DNA of 64,000 nucleotides from Bacteroidota bacterium (GTDB taxonomy: Bacteria > Bacteroidota > Bacteroidia > Bacteroidales > Paludibacteraceae): the NCBI GenBank assembly GCA_017860295.1, contig JAFNAS010000015.1, positions 17,021-81,020 of the forward strand, in the 5' to 3' direction. Below the pieces are notes generated by a model. That model did not search any database and had not been told where the DNA came from. It saw nothing but the letters and a program-made list of their open reading frames with translations. How positions within the stretch are numbered: position 1 is the stretch's first letter; every line of letters begins with the position of its first letter. Of this stretch, positions 45,036-54,641 are shown piece by piece. A program made the translations under genes and the position numbers.

Positions 45036-46307
45036 ATGAAAGAAGCTTTACTTCAGTACGCATGGCAACACAAGCTATTCTATAACAACAATCTCACGAC
45101 TGTTAACGGTAATACCCTTGAGATCATCGATCCGGGACAACTCAACACGGATGCCGGACCCGATTTTTTCAATGCCAAAATAAAAATAGGAAATACGTTG
45201 TGGGTCGGAAATGTAGAAGTCCATGTCAATTCTTCGGACTGGGAGAACCACCATCATACGGAAAATAAAGCCTATAGCACTATTATTTTGCATGTTGTGG
45301 CCAATTGGAATGCGAACATATACCGCACTAACGGAGAAGAAATAGAGCAGTTTGTTTTACCCTATTATCAAGATCTGGAGCAACGATACGACGCTTTGTT
45401 ACAACAAGATGCATTTGTTGCGTGTGCTGATCGGTTAGCGTGTGTGCCCCGAATACTTCTGTCCGGATGGAAAAATGCGCTATTAACCGAAAGACTGGAA
45501 CGGAAAACAAACGACATCGAAACATTGCTCGCAAACTCACAAAACGACTGGGAAGAAGCCTTCTACATTACACTTGCACGGAACTTCGGAACTGGCATCA
45601 ACTCCATTCCATTCGAACTTTTAGCCAAAAGTCTGCCTCAGGTATATCTGGCAAAACATAAAGACAACTTGTTTCAACTGGAGGCCATGTTATTCGGTCA
45701 ATCGGGTCTACTGAATGATACTTCTAAAGATGATTATAGTCAAGCTCTTAAAGAAGAATATGATTTTCTGAAGCGGAAATATCAACTACAGCCGATCAAT
45801 CATCACCTCTGGAAGTTATTGCGCCTACGACCACATAATTTTCCTCATATCCGAATTGCACAATTTGCCTCATTGACCTACAATTCGACCAAACTATTTT
45901 CAAAAGTAATCAATGCAAAATCTTTAGCTGAAATGGAGAGCCTTTTTCAGTGCAATACATCGGATTACTGGCAATTACACTACACTTTTAATAAACTTTC
46001 GGCATCCAAAAACAAACCCATTGGAAAATCGACAGTTAAAGTTTTGCTTATAAATACGGTCATTCCCTTTCTGTTTAGTTATGGCAAATATAAAGATGAT
46101 GAACGAATGCAGGAAAAAGCGCTTACTTTGCTGGAACAAATCCCGTCAGAGCAAAACAGCATCATTGCCAACTGGAAACAACACAATATAGCTGCATCTT
46201 CCGCATTTGACAGTCAAGCATTAATCCATCTCAAAAAAAACTATTGCGACACTAAAAAATGCCTGCAATGTCGCATTGGGCATTTTGTGTTATCTCAAAA
46301 CAGGTAA
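45036..46307 (+). CDS. DUF2851 family protein
   Basis: A 423-residue cytoplasmic protein of DUF2851, a family nearly confined to Bacteroidota. The N-terminal block LLQYAWQHKLFYNNNLTTVN, DPGQLNTDAGPDFFNAKI and VGNVEVHVNSSDWENHHH is clear. The GNVEVH/SDW segment recalls nuclease folds. The C terminus carries CDTKKCLQCRIGHFVL with three cysteines, the usual family ending. The function is unknown. Confidence 0.92.
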   Translation: MKEALLQYAWQHKLFYNNNLTTVNGNTLEIIDPGQLNTDAGPDFFNAKIKIGNTLWVGNVEVHVNSSDWENHHHTENKAYSTIILHVVANWNANIYRTNGEEIEQFVLPYYQDLEQRYDALLQQDAFVACADRLACVPRILLSGWKNALLTERLERKTNDIETLLANSQNDWEEAFYITLARNFGTGINSIPFELLAKSLPQVYLAKHKDNLFQLEAMLFGQSGLLNDTSKDDYSQALKEEYDFLKRKYQLQPINHHLWKLLRLRPHNFPHIRIAQFASLTYNSTKLFSKVINAKSLAEMESLFQCNTSDYWQLHYTFNKLSASKNKPIGKSTVKVLLINTVIPFLFSYGKYKDDERMQEKALTLLEQIPSEQNSIIANWKQHNIAASSAFDSQALIHLKKNYCDTKKCLQCRIGHFVLSQNR

Positions 46308-46439
46308 ATACAATCTGTTTATAAAAATACTTTAATTTAGTATTCCACATTAAACTTTTTAGCGTTTCTTGTATCTCATTAGTGACTATTGTTTAGAAAT
46401 ACTTCATTTTTGTAAATTAAACGCTAAATTTTAGACTAC

Positions 46440-49325
46440 ATGAAAAACTTGTTCCTCGCTCTATTTTTATCTCTTTCGGCAACTATTTCGGCTCAAAACA
46501 TCACGGCAACCGGATCTATTTTTGACACGAAACACCAACCTCTCATTGGAGCTACTGCGACGCTTTACAGCAAAGCCAATTCGAATCACAAATTGGGCGA
46601 TGTGGCGAATGCAAACGGTTCTTTCTCAATTAAAGGATTATCGCCTGGCACATATACGTTGCAAATTTCGTTTGTAGGGTTTACAACATTGACCAAAAAT
46701 ATTGAAATTAAGCAAAACAATCAACGATTAGGTAGTTTTACTCTCAAGGAAGAGTCGATAGACCTCAAAGAAATCACTGCTGTAGGACGGGCAACGCGTG
46801 CACAACAAACAGAAGACACTATAAAATATAATGCCGATGCCTTTAAAACCATTCAAGGCGCAGATGCAAGTACGTTGATATCCAAAATGCCCGGTATTGT
46901 AGTGGATGGTTCGGGTAAAATACAGGCTCAGGGAGAAACCGTACAGAAAGTAATGGTGGACGGTAAACCGTTTTTTGACGGAGACCCCAATCTGGCTTTG
47001 AAGAATTTACCTGCTGAAGTAGTACAAAACATCGAAGTGTTCGACAAAAAGAGCGAACAAGCCGAATTTACCGGTTTTGAAGATGGCAATTCGGTAAAAA
47101 CCATCAATGTTATCACACGAAGAGGAATGCAAACCGGTGTTTTCGGAAAATTGAATGCCGGTATCGGGATAGACGAAGATAATAAAACCGACTATCAGGG
47201 ATCGCTATCCATGAATATATTCAAAGGTAACCGGCGCATTACCCTGTTGGGAATGTCGAACAATATCAATCAGCAAAATTTTTCGCAGGACGATTTAGCT
47301 GGGATTATGGGTGGAATGAGCAGAGGAAGCCGTGGCGGCAGTTCCGGTAGTTCTTCGCTGGTTTCCGGTAGTAGCGGCTTAACTAAAACCAATGCCGGTG
47401 GTTTGAACTATACCGATAAATGGGGAAAGAAAATAGACATTACCGGAGGATACTTTTTCAACATGACTAATAATACACTGATTCAGTCAAAAAATGATAC
47501 CTATTTCAAACCGGATGCCTTAGGAAGAATCCAGACATCGGACGAAAATGATTTTTCCAAGACAAAGAATATCAACCACCGCTTCAATCTAAAATTGGAT
47601 TATCAGATCGACAAAAACAACTCGTTGACATTTATGCCGAACTTAAGTTTCCAGACTAATAACGGGAACAGTTCTATGCTCTACAATACTTATCTGAACG
47701 GACTTTCATCTACCAAAACCAACACAATTTCAAACCGAGACGTAACTGCCAATAATCTATCGGCCATGCTGTTGTATCGCCATCGATTCAGCAAAGCGGG
47801 ACGTACTATTTCACTGACATTGAACGGAAATTCCACTGAAAATAACAACGACGGCTACACTGAAAAACATTTTCTAAACAATGTTATAACGGAAGACGAC
47901 TACCAAACGATTTTGAACAATTCAAACGGATATAGCCTGGGAGCCAATGCAATATACACAGAACCTTTAAGTAAAATGTCACAATTACAGGCCACCTACC
48001 GCGTTAATTACAACCACCGCGACATCGACAAGCAAACAAGAGATAAGATGACTATGGTATTGGATACCGCACTGTCTAACTTATACAACAGCGATTATTT
48101 GACACAATCGGGTGGCTTGGGATACCGACTCAGCAGTAAAGGATTAATGTTGATGGCCAATTTCGATTTTCAACATGCTGCTCTTACCGGCAATCAAACC
48201 TATCCGCTAAATGTCAACACCGATAAATCGTACAACAGTATATTACCTAATCTGATGCTGAATTACCGTTTCAACACATACAATACCGTAAGAGTTTTTT
48301 TACGTTCTTCAACGGCAGCTCCCTCTATACAGCAATTGCAAAATGTAATTGACAATTCCAATCCGGCTGCTGTTACCGGAGGTAACCCGAATCTGAATCA
48401 GCAAATATCGAATAATGCTATGTTCCGTTACACTTTTACTCCAAAGTCGGGACAAACCCTGATAGTGATGTTCAGTGCGGGAAATACCTTGCACTATATT
48501 GGAAACTCAACCATTTTGGCTACCAAGGATAGTGTGTTGCAAAAAGGTATTACACTCCGAAGCGGAGCTCAATACAGTTCGCCGGTTAACTTATCCGGTA
48601 GCTGGAACATGAATTCTATGTTTACGTTCGGATTTCCTGTAGATTTTCTCAAAAGTAATCTGAATATTTCGACCAATTTCGGATTTACCCAGATTCCATC
48701 TCTTTACAATGGAATAAAACAAATGACAAAAAATTATACTATTACGCCCAAGGCAATCCTCGGCAGCAACATTAGTGATAAACTTGACTTTACATTTTCC
48801 TACAGTTCGGCATATAATATTGCCCGTAACAGCGCATATTCATCTTCAAACAACACATATCTGAACCAAACAGCAAGTTTTAAACTCGACTGGATATTCT
48901 GGAAAGGATTAACATTCCAGAATGCGATGACCTATCAAAACTACCACAGTTTTGCAAATAGTCTTTCAAGCGGTTTTACCCAGAACTACTTTCTCTGGAC
49001 TGCCAGTGTTGGCAAGAAAATCATGAAGGGTGACAGAGGTGAAATCAAACTGCAAGCTTATGACATCCTACGCCAGAACAAGTCTTTGACTCGCAATGTT
49101 TACGATAACTATTATGAAGATGTAACATCCAATGTGCTGAAACCATTTGTAATGTTAAGTTTCACATACGACTTACGTAATTTCAGCGGACAAAAATACC
49201 AACAGCAACAACAAAAGCAGAATCGTCAAAGACAACAAATGTGGCAAAACGGAGGAATGCCGGGTGGTGGTATGCCTCCAGCCGGAGGCGGAATGCCTGG
49301 TGGCGGTGGCATGCCAATGATGTAA
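46440..49325 (+). CDS. Outer-membrane beta-barrel protein, TonB-receptor-like
   Basis: A 961-residue outer-membrane protein. A signal peptide covers 1-18. A carboxypeptidase-regulatory-like domain spans about 20-105 (ATGSIFDTKHQPLIGATATL). A plug-like domain spans 120-225 (STLISKMPGIVVDGSGKIQA, VMVDGKPFFDGDPNLALKNL). The barrel is of the OMP_b-brl_3 class. It does not end in the usual aromatic residue. Instead it has a Gln-rich stretch (about 918-935) and a Gly/Met/Pro tail (GGMPGGGMPPAGGGMPGGGG) of about 30 residues. Barrels of this class often handle proteins, peptides or metals; substrate unknown. Confidence 0.9.
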   Translation: MKNLFLALFLSLSATISAQNITATGSIFDTKHQPLIGATATLYSKANSNHKLGDVANANGSFSIKGLSPGTYTLQISFVGFTTLTKNIEIKQNNQRLGSFTLKEESIDLKEITAVGRATRAQQTEDTIKYNADAFKTIQGADASTLISKMPGIVVDGSGKIQAQGETVQKVMVDGKPFFDGDPNLALKNLPAEVVQNIEVFDKKSEQAEFTGFEDGNSVKTINVITRRGMQTGVFGKLNAGIGIDEDNKTDYQGSLSMNIFKGNRRITLLGMSNNINQQNFSQDDLAGIMGGMSRGSRGGSSGSSSLVSGSSGLTKTNAGGLNYTDKWGKKIDITGGYFFNMTNNTLIQSKNDTYFKPDALGRIQTSDENDFSKTKNINHRFNLKLDYQIDKNNSLTFMPNLSFQTNNGNSSMLYNTYLNGLSSTKTNTISNRDVTANNLSAMLLYRHRFSKAGRTISLTLNGNSTENNNDGYTEKHFLNNVITEDDYQTILNNSNGYSLGANAIYTEPLSKMSQLQATYRVNYNHRDIDKQTRDKMTMVLDTALSNLYNSDYLTQSGGLGYRLSSKGLMLMANFDFQHAALTGNQTYPLNVNTDKSYNSILPNLMLNYRFNTYNTVRVFLRSSTAAPSIQQLQNVIDNSNPAAVTGGNPNLNQQISNNAMFRYTFTPKSGQTLIVMFSAGNTLHYIGNSTILATKDSVLQKGITLRSGAQYSSPVNLSGSWNMNSMFTFGFPVDFLKSNLNISTNFGFTQIPSLYNGIKQMTKNYTITPKAILGSNISDKLDFTFSYSSAYNIARNSAYSSSNNTYLNQTASFKLDWIFWKGLTFQNAMTYQNYHSFANSLSSGFTQNYFLWTASVGKKIMKGDRGEIKLQAYDILRQNKSLTRNVYDNYYEDVTSNVLKPFVMLSFTYDLRNFSGQKYQQQQQKQNRQRQQMWQNGGMPGGGMPPAGGGMPGGGGMPMM

Positions 49326-49341
49326 TTCTCAAACTCTAGGT

Positions 49342-49382
49342 AAAGGCTGTAAGTAAACAAGATTACTTACAGCCTTTTTTGT
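49342..49382 (+). terminator. Terminator of the barrel protein gene
   Basis: AAAGGCTGTAAGTAA pairs perfectly with TTACTTACAGCCTTT (15 bases, 6-base loop) and is followed by TTTTT, 16 bases after the stop. Confidence 0.93.
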
Positions 49383-49395
49383 TTGTCATCAATAA

Positions 49396-49426
49396 TTGTG
49401 GAGCACAAAACCTTTCCTTAACTTTG
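49396..49426 (+). promoter_or_regulatory. Promoter of the nitrilase-family/transglutaminase operon
   Basis: TTG at 49396-49398, a 20-base spacer and TAACTTTG at 49419-49426 fit the Bacteroidota -33/-7 promoter. The ATG follows at 49446, so the leader is only about 12 bases. Confidence 0.65.
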
Positions 49427-49445
49427 CAAACAAAGCACGAAGAAG

Positions 49446-50177
49446 ATGAATATTTGTATTGCTCAGACAAGAGTTCTAAAAGGTGACATTACCGGAAACA
49501 TTATCAACCACCTTCAGTTTGCAGATCTTGCTGTTTCCCAAAGTGCCGATCTGATCGTATTCCCCGAATTATCGATAACCGGCTACGAACTCACTCTGGC
49601 AGCACAACTGTCCACCACTCAAGACGACAAACGTCTTGACTGCTTTCAAAAACTCAGCGACAAACATCGGATAACTATTTGTGTCGGACTACCTACCCGA
49701 TCGGAGCAAAAGCAGTTTATCAGCATGATTATTTTCCAATCCGAAAAAGAACGGTTGACTTATTCCAAACAACATCTCTATCCCACCGAAGTCGATTATT
49801 TCGCACCCGGTTCCAAGGCTGTTTTTTTACAGCCAGAAAAAAATACGGTTATTGCACCGGCCATCTGCTACGAACTTTCGGTGCCACAACACGCAGAGAA
49901 TGCTCACAACAAAAAAGCATCCGTTTATATTGCCAGTGTATTGAATTCGGTGGGTGGTGTCGACAATGATCTGAAACGACTTTCGGATATTGCCTGCAAA
50001 TACAAAATGACAACATTTATGGCAAACTACGTGGGCGAATCAGGTGGATATACCTGTGCCGGAAAAAGCTCGGTTTGGCACCCGGATGGCACACTGGCCG
50101 CACAGCTCGACGACAAAAGCGAAGGAATCCTTATCTACGACACAAAAACCAAAATGGTATTTCAAAAACAGATCTAG
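49446..50177 (+). CDS. Carbon-nitrogen hydrolase (nitrilase superfamily)
   Basis: A 243-residue amidase-type enzyme. The catalytic triad is visible: Glu41 (VFPELSITGYE), Lys108 (YSKQHLYPTE) and Cys141 (PAICYELS). Length and lack of a signal peptide point to a cytoplasmic amidohydrolase such as an omega-amidase-like or carbamoylputrescine-type member; the substrate is not decidable. It ends nine bases before the transglutaminase gene, so the two form an operon. Confidence 0.9.
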   Translation: MNICIAQTRVLKGDITGNIINHLQFADLAVSQSADLIVFPELSITGYELTLAAQLSTTQDDKRLDCFQKLSDKHRITICVGLPTRSEQKQFISMIIFQSEKERLTYSKQHLYPTEVDYFAPGSKAVFLQPEKNTVIAPAICYELSVPQHAENAHNKKASVYIASVLNSVGGVDNDLKRLSDIACKYKMTTFMANYVGESGGYTCAGKSSVWHPDGTLAAQLDDKSEGILIYDTKTKMVFQKQI

Positions 50178-50186
50178 TTACTATTT

Positions 50187-51350
50187 ATGCGTATCCCTAT
50201 TCTTGTCTTTTGCCTTATTTTTGCTCTGTACGTTCATAGCCAAAACAATTATGTAACCATTGACAAAATTGCGCTTCAACTCCCTGATGCCGAAAGTAAA
50301 ACAACGGATGGAATTGCCGGTTACATCAACAGTCATTTTGAAAAGCCGGAAGATAAAACCAGAGCCATTTTCTGCTGGATCACGCATACCATTGCCTACG
50401 ACGTGGAGAACATGTACAATGTCGACTTCTACCAGAATAAAAACGACATTGTGAAACGGGTCTTAGGAACCCGAAAAGGCATTTGCATGTCATACACCGA
50501 ACTGTTCAACGAAATTGCCGAAAAAACAGGATTAAAATCGTATGCCGTGCATGGCTACACTAAGCAAAACAATAAAGTGGACGTTGTGCCACATGCATGG
50601 AATGCCGTTCGAATAGGCACTGAGTGGCACCTGATAGATGCGACCTGGGGAGCCGGATACATACAAAACGGTAAATTTGTACGGCATATCGAAAACAAAT
50701 ACTTCAACGCCAATCCGCAACAATATATCCTTTCGCACATGCCTTTCGACCCATTGTGGCAAATGCTCGGCTACACGGTAACCAATCAGGAGTTCTACGA
50801 CGGCAAAACCGACCCTTCCAATCGCAAACTGTTCAGTTATAAAGATTCGATCGCTCACCACCTCAGTTTACCGGAGAGTGACCAACTGATTGCCTCAGCA
50901 CGTCGGATCAAGACCAACGGAGTAAAAAACGGATTGATTTTCGAGCAACTGCAACACATTCGCCAACAGATAGATTATCTGCACAATACTGCGGTTGTAA
51001 CTCAGTTTAACGAAGCCGTAAAACATTACAACAACGGCATTTCTCTGTTGAACCAGTTTATAGAGTACCGCAACAAGCAGTTCACCCCCAAGAAAGAAGA
51101 GGCTGATATTCGCCGGATGGTAGATACTGTAGCGGTAGAACTTGCTATGGCACGTAAACAGATTGCCGCAATCGAAAAGCCGGATGCCCAAACGGCAACT
51201 TCCATTTCACAGATCTCTCAATCGATCGATCAGGCTACCGCCGGAATGAATGAGCAAAAGGCCTTTGTCGACAAATATTTCAAGACCGGGAAACTATTTC
51301 GTAAGACATTGTTCTACAAATACACCTGGATGGGAATTTCTCCGCATTAA
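50187..51350 (+). CDS. Secreted transglutaminase-fold protein
   Basis: A 387-residue protein with a signal peptide (IPILVFCLIFALYVHSQ) and a transglutaminase core at about 40-160. The triad is Cys100 (TRKGICMSYTELF), His136 (VVPHAWNAVRIG) and Asp151 (WHLIDATWGAGY). Such bacterial domains act as proteases or amidases more often than as cross-linkers. The C-terminal half (about 230-375) is helical with coiled-coil character. It is co-transcribed with a cytoplasmic carbon-nitrogen hydrolase, which suggests linked peptide or amide breakdown, but this is inference. Confidence 0.88.
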   Translation: MRIPILVFCLIFALYVHSQNNYVTIDKIALQLPDAESKTTDGIAGYINSHFEKPEDKTRAIFCWITHTIAYDVENMYNVDFYQNKNDIVKRVLGTRKGICMSYTELFNEIAEKTGLKSYAVHGYTKQNNKVDVVPHAWNAVRIGTEWHLIDATWGAGYIQNGKFVRHIENKYFNANPQQYILSHMPFDPLWQMLGYTVTNQEFYDGKTDPSNRKLFSYKDSIAHHLSLPESDQLIASARRIKTNGVKNGLIFEQLQHIRQQIDYLHNTAVVTQFNEAVKHYNNGISLLNQFIEYRNKQFTPKKEEADIRRMVDTVAVELAMARKQIAAIEKPDAQTATSISQISQSIDQATAGMNEQKAFVDKYFKTGKLFRKTLFYKYTWMGISPH

Positions 51351-51717
51351 CCGGATTCAACCACTGCCTTGCAGGAGAAAGATGATTCCAATACCCAAAG
51401 AGAAGCCGCGCATTATTTAAAAGAAGAGGTTTCTTGATGATAGAAAGGCGCGCATCTTCTTTCGGCACCTTATTTTTGAAAAAAAGAAAATAAATCTTTT
51501 TAAAAGCAGCCACGCTTGCTTTCAAAAAAACTGCTTTTTGTAAAAAACTGACTAGTTCTGAAAGAGCATGACAAAAATCAGATATCTATTTCGTAATGGT
51601 TTATAAGCAATCACCCTGAATTAACCGGATATAATCTTTACCTTTTCCTCACGATTTCTCAATTAAGTTGTAATATGCAACTATTTACTTTGCGACAGAA
51701 AACAACGTGTGAGAATT
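51351..51717. other. Intergenic gap with a hairpin
   Basis: 367 bases. An AAAAGCAG/CTGCTTTT stem around 51500-51540 with a T-rich end could be a terminator 150 bases after the transglutaminase stop. Just before the next gene, AGTTG/CAACT around 51665-51683 flanks a likely promoter. No gene is seen. Confidence 0.5.
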
Positions 51718-52644
51718 ATGAGAAACAATGGATTGTTATTGATTAGTCTCTTCAGTATCTTGTCGGTTTTTAACCTTTCCTCCCAGCAACACCAACGCTT
51801 GCCTTTCCAACCAGATTCCCGGCAATTAAAAATTCTAAGTTGGAATATATACATGCTTCCATACGTTAGCTGGTTCAACCGCAACGCTCGTCGGGCACGG
51901 GTTATTGGAACACAATTGCAGGATTCCGATTTTCACATCATTGTCTTTCAGGAAGCCTTCAGCATCAAGTGCCGAAGAATTATGCGCAAAATGCTCGCCA
52001 ATAAATATCCTTATCAGTATGGCCCCGCTAACGCCTCGCTATGGCCATTCAAAACCAACAGTGGATTGTGGATTCTCAGTAAGATTCCATTGAACGAACT
52101 GAAAACCATCCGGTTTCACACCTCAAAAGGATATGATAAAATAGCCCGAAAAGGAGCTGCTTTACTGGAAGGCGAATTCGACGGAAAAAAATTTCAATTA
52201 ATGGCTACACACCTACAAGCCAACAATCCACACCAAATACGACAGAGCCAATGCAAAGAACTTTCGCAACTACTGGGTGAATTTTACAGAGAAGATATTC
52301 CTCAGATTTTATGCGGAGATTTTAATACCGAAATGAGCGACCGGGAAAATTATGAACAAATGCTGGAAACACTGGATGCTCAAAACGGAGAATTAGCCGG
52401 ATCGCTAAAGGTGACTTACGATAGATGCAATAACAATCTGGCACGGCAACCCAACGGCAAAGGAGAGATTATCGACTATATATTGACCCGCAATTCTCAC
52501 TTGATTGATAAAATTCAACGCAACGTTCTTGAATTTTACCACACGGAGCCCAATTACAAAACTCACCTTTCCGACCACTACGCCATAGAAGCTACGCTCG
52601 GGTTTTCGTCATTCTCGGTATCGGCAATGATTGCCGATCACTAA
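51718..52644 (+). CDS. Endonuclease/exonuclease/phosphatase family, sphingomyelinase C-like
   Basis: A 308-residue secreted phosphodiesterase. The start is the ATG at 51718 (MRNNGLLLISLFSILSVFNL signal peptide), preferred over an in-frame GTG nine bases upstream. The EEP active-site blocks are present: LSWNIYMLP (Asn), IVFQEAF (Glu), ATHLQA, CGDFNTE (Asp/Asn) and LSDHYAIEA (Asp-His). The arrangement is like neutral sphingomyelinases. It may act on sphingolipids, which Bacteroidota make and also meet in hosts, but other phosphodiesters are possible. It ends 10 bases from the convergent sulfatase gene. Confidence 0.85.
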   Translation: MRNNGLLLISLFSILSVFNLSSQQHQRLPFQPDSRQLKILSWNIYMLPYVSWFNRNARRARVIGTQLQDSDFHIIVFQEAFSIKCRRIMRKMLANKYPYQYGPANASLWPFKTNSGLWILSKIPLNELKTIRFHTSKGYDKIARKGAALLEGEFDGKKFQLMATHLQANNPHQIRQSQCKELSQLLGEFYREDIPQILCGDFNTEMSDRENYEQMLETLDAQNGELAGSLKVTYDRCNNNLARQPNGKGEIIDYILTRNSHLIDKIQRNVLEFYHTEPNYKTHLSDHYAIEATLGFSSFSVSAMIADH

Positions 52645-52654
52645 GTCGTGTTTA

Positions 52655-54457
52655 TCACTCTTTTCCGAAATAATCGCGGGTAACCATCAAATCGGAGACA
52701 TCCCAAGCCGATTTGATATGGTTCCGAACGGCAGAAGGAATGGTATTATCGCCACCAAATTCAGACATACGGGCATTCACGGTAAACGGAGTTTTACCGG
52801 AATCAAAGATGCTTCGACCCAGCCCGTGCCACTGATAGGCTTGCAAGCCGAGAATTGAAAGCAACGAAGGATAGATATCTATCTGCCCCATCACCGGTTC
52901 GTAGTCTTGCCGAAGGCCTCCATTCACCACAATAAATGGTGTAACGGAGGTTGCGACATGCCATCGGTTGGCGTACACCCGCCATTGAGCCGGTTGACGT
53001 TTGGTACAATCGTGATCGCCGGTAATAATCAGAACCGATTTGGATAAAAGCCCGCTCTTTTTCAGTCCCTGTACAAACCTCCCGATACATTGATCCACAT
53101 AATGAATGGCATTGAGGTAAGCCGCCATGTCGGGTGGACAACCGGCCGGCACTTTCAGGTAAATACGGTCATCGGGCAATTGATACGGATCGTGCGAACT
53201 AAGCGTAATCAGCTGCGCCATAAACGGCTGTTTAAACGCTTTCAGTTTCTCCACAGACTGGGCTAAAAAAGTACTGTCGGTAAGCCCCATCTCGTAATAT
53301 TCGTCGCAATCATACTGATCGACGGCAATCAGATCATCGTAACCCAGTTGCTTTGTGAGCACTCCCTGATTCCAGAACGAAGCGTTACCGCCCAGCATGG
53401 TATGGGTGTTATATCCTTTCGCTTTCAACGCTTTTGCCAATGTAAAGTAGGTATTGTGCGGGTAGCGGAAACAGGCCGCTCCCGTGCGTGGAGGTAACAT
53501 TCCGGCATTGAAAATCAGCTGCGCATCGCTTGAATGGCCACCGTTTACCTGAGGAACCACATGCGAAGCGTAAAGAGACTGTTCGTTTTTTAACAAACGG
53601 TTGAGATTCGGCGTAATTTCCGTGCCATTCACCGAATTGCCGATAGGAAACGATTCGAGCGACTCCACAATGAGTAAAATCACATTTTTGTTTCCGACTT
53701 CATGCAGAGTAACCGGAGGTAAGTTCTGCCGGTTTTCGTTCAGCCATTTGTCTACTATCCGTTTCTCCGCGGCAGTCATCGCCACCTGCCCGTGCAACAA
53801 ATTTTTAGTCTGATACACCCAGCAATGAAAAAATCCGTACGTAGAGGCCCCTTCCACCAAATCGTACCGAAATTCGTTCTCTTCCGATAGCAGGTTACTT
53901 ACCTTATTCCTGTCATTGAATAAATTGTAACCGATAATCAATATAATTGCAGCAAGCACGACAGAACCACTTATCGCCCGTAGACGAATAGATTCGGGCG
54001 TGATCGTTTTACGAAAGGAAAAAAGATAGCTGAACAAAAGCACGATAGAGGGGATCGGAAAAAACCAGTCGACAGTTCTGAAAGAGCCGAGAATACTATC
54101 GCTTAATCCGTTCAGGTTGCTAACCATTGCAAATGAATCGAAAGGCAGCAGCGTAAAATAGGTGCGATAATACAACAGGTTGCTGACACAATAAAAATTG
54201 AGCAAAAACAGCACAATCAATAAAATCTCTTTTCGCTTGCGCACCAGGAAGTAGGGTAAGGAAAGAATCAGTGCCGTGGCAATATGAAGAAACACCGACG
54301 AAGGCAGTTCGGTGCTGATCGGTTGTTCTACAATATCCAGAAACAACCAGAAATTGAAATAAAATGCAACAGTACAAAGTCCGAAAAACAGAATATTGTG
54401 GCGAAACGGCGAAATTGTCAGAAGAAGGACTCTGAACCACAGAAAGAATTTGCTCAT
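52655..54457 (-). CDS. LTA synthase-family membrane sulfatase
   Basis: A 600-residue inner-membrane protein: five membrane segments in the first 190 residues, then a periplasmic alkaline-phosphatase-superfamily domain at about 250-560. The nucleophile position is Ser309 in NGGHSSDAQ, where lipoteichoic acid synthase has Thr (TSD). Metal-binding blocks LLIVESLESFP, FMAQLITLSSHDPYQLP and IITGDHDCTKR are present. In Gram-negative bacteria this family transfers phospho-glycerol or phosphoethanolamine to glycans or lipids, since they make no lipoteichoic acid. The acceptor is unknown. Its own -7 box is 27 bases upstream. Confidence 0.9.
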   Translation of the reverse strand: MSKFFLWFRVLLLTISPFRHNILFFGLCTVAFYFNFWLFLDIVEQPISTELPSSVFLHIATALILSLPYFLVRKRKEILLIVLFLLNFYCVSNLLYYRTYFTLLPFDSFAMVSNLNGLSDSILGSFRTVDWFFPIPSIVLLFSYLFSFRKTITPESIRLRAISGSVVLAAIILIIGYNLFNDRNKVSNLLSEENEFRYDLVEGASTYGFFHCWVYQTKNLLHGQVAMTAAEKRIVDKWLNENRQNLPPVTLHEVGNKNVILLIVESLESFPIGNSVNGTEITPNLNRLLKNEQSLYASHVVPQVNGGHSSDAQLIFNAGMLPPRTGAACFRYPHNTYFTLAKALKAKGYNTHTMLGGNASFWNQGVLTKQLGYDDLIAVDQYDCDEYYEMGLTDSTFLAQSVEKLKAFKQPFMAQLITLSSHDPYQLPDDRIYLKVPAGCPPDMAAYLNAIHYVDQCIGRFVQGLKKSGLLSKSVLIITGDHDCTKRQPAQWRVYANRWHVATSVTPFIVVNGGLRQDYEPVMGQIDIYPSLLSILGLQAYQWHGLGRSIFDSGKTPFTVNARMSEFGGDNTIPSAVRNHIKSAWDVSDLMVTRDYFGKE

Positions 54458-54483
54458 CTATGTATGTCAACCAATAAATGGTG

Positions 54484-54491
54484 CAAAATTA
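54484..54491 (-). promoter_or_regulatory. -7 box of the LTA synthase-family gene
   Basis: Minus-strand TAATTTTG, a TAnnTTTG match, 27 bases before the ATG at 54457. Confidence 0.45.
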
Positions 54492-54578
54492 CATCTTTAC
54501 ATTGAATCTGTAAAACACTCCTCTCTCTCATCTATAAATTGCATCAATAGTTTCATTGACATATTCAATCGTATTTCT

Positions 54579-54610
54579 ATTGCAAAGAGGTCGGAACGCA
54601 TGTATATTTG
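54579..54610 (+). promoter_or_regulatory. Promoter of the third TonB-dependent receptor
   Basis: ATTG at 54579-54582, a 20-base spacer and TATATTTG at 54603-54610 form a textbook Bacteroidota promoter, 31 bases before the ATG at 54642. Confidence 0.7.
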
Positions 54611-54641
54611 CAACTACTAAACAATCGATACTGCTGAAAAC

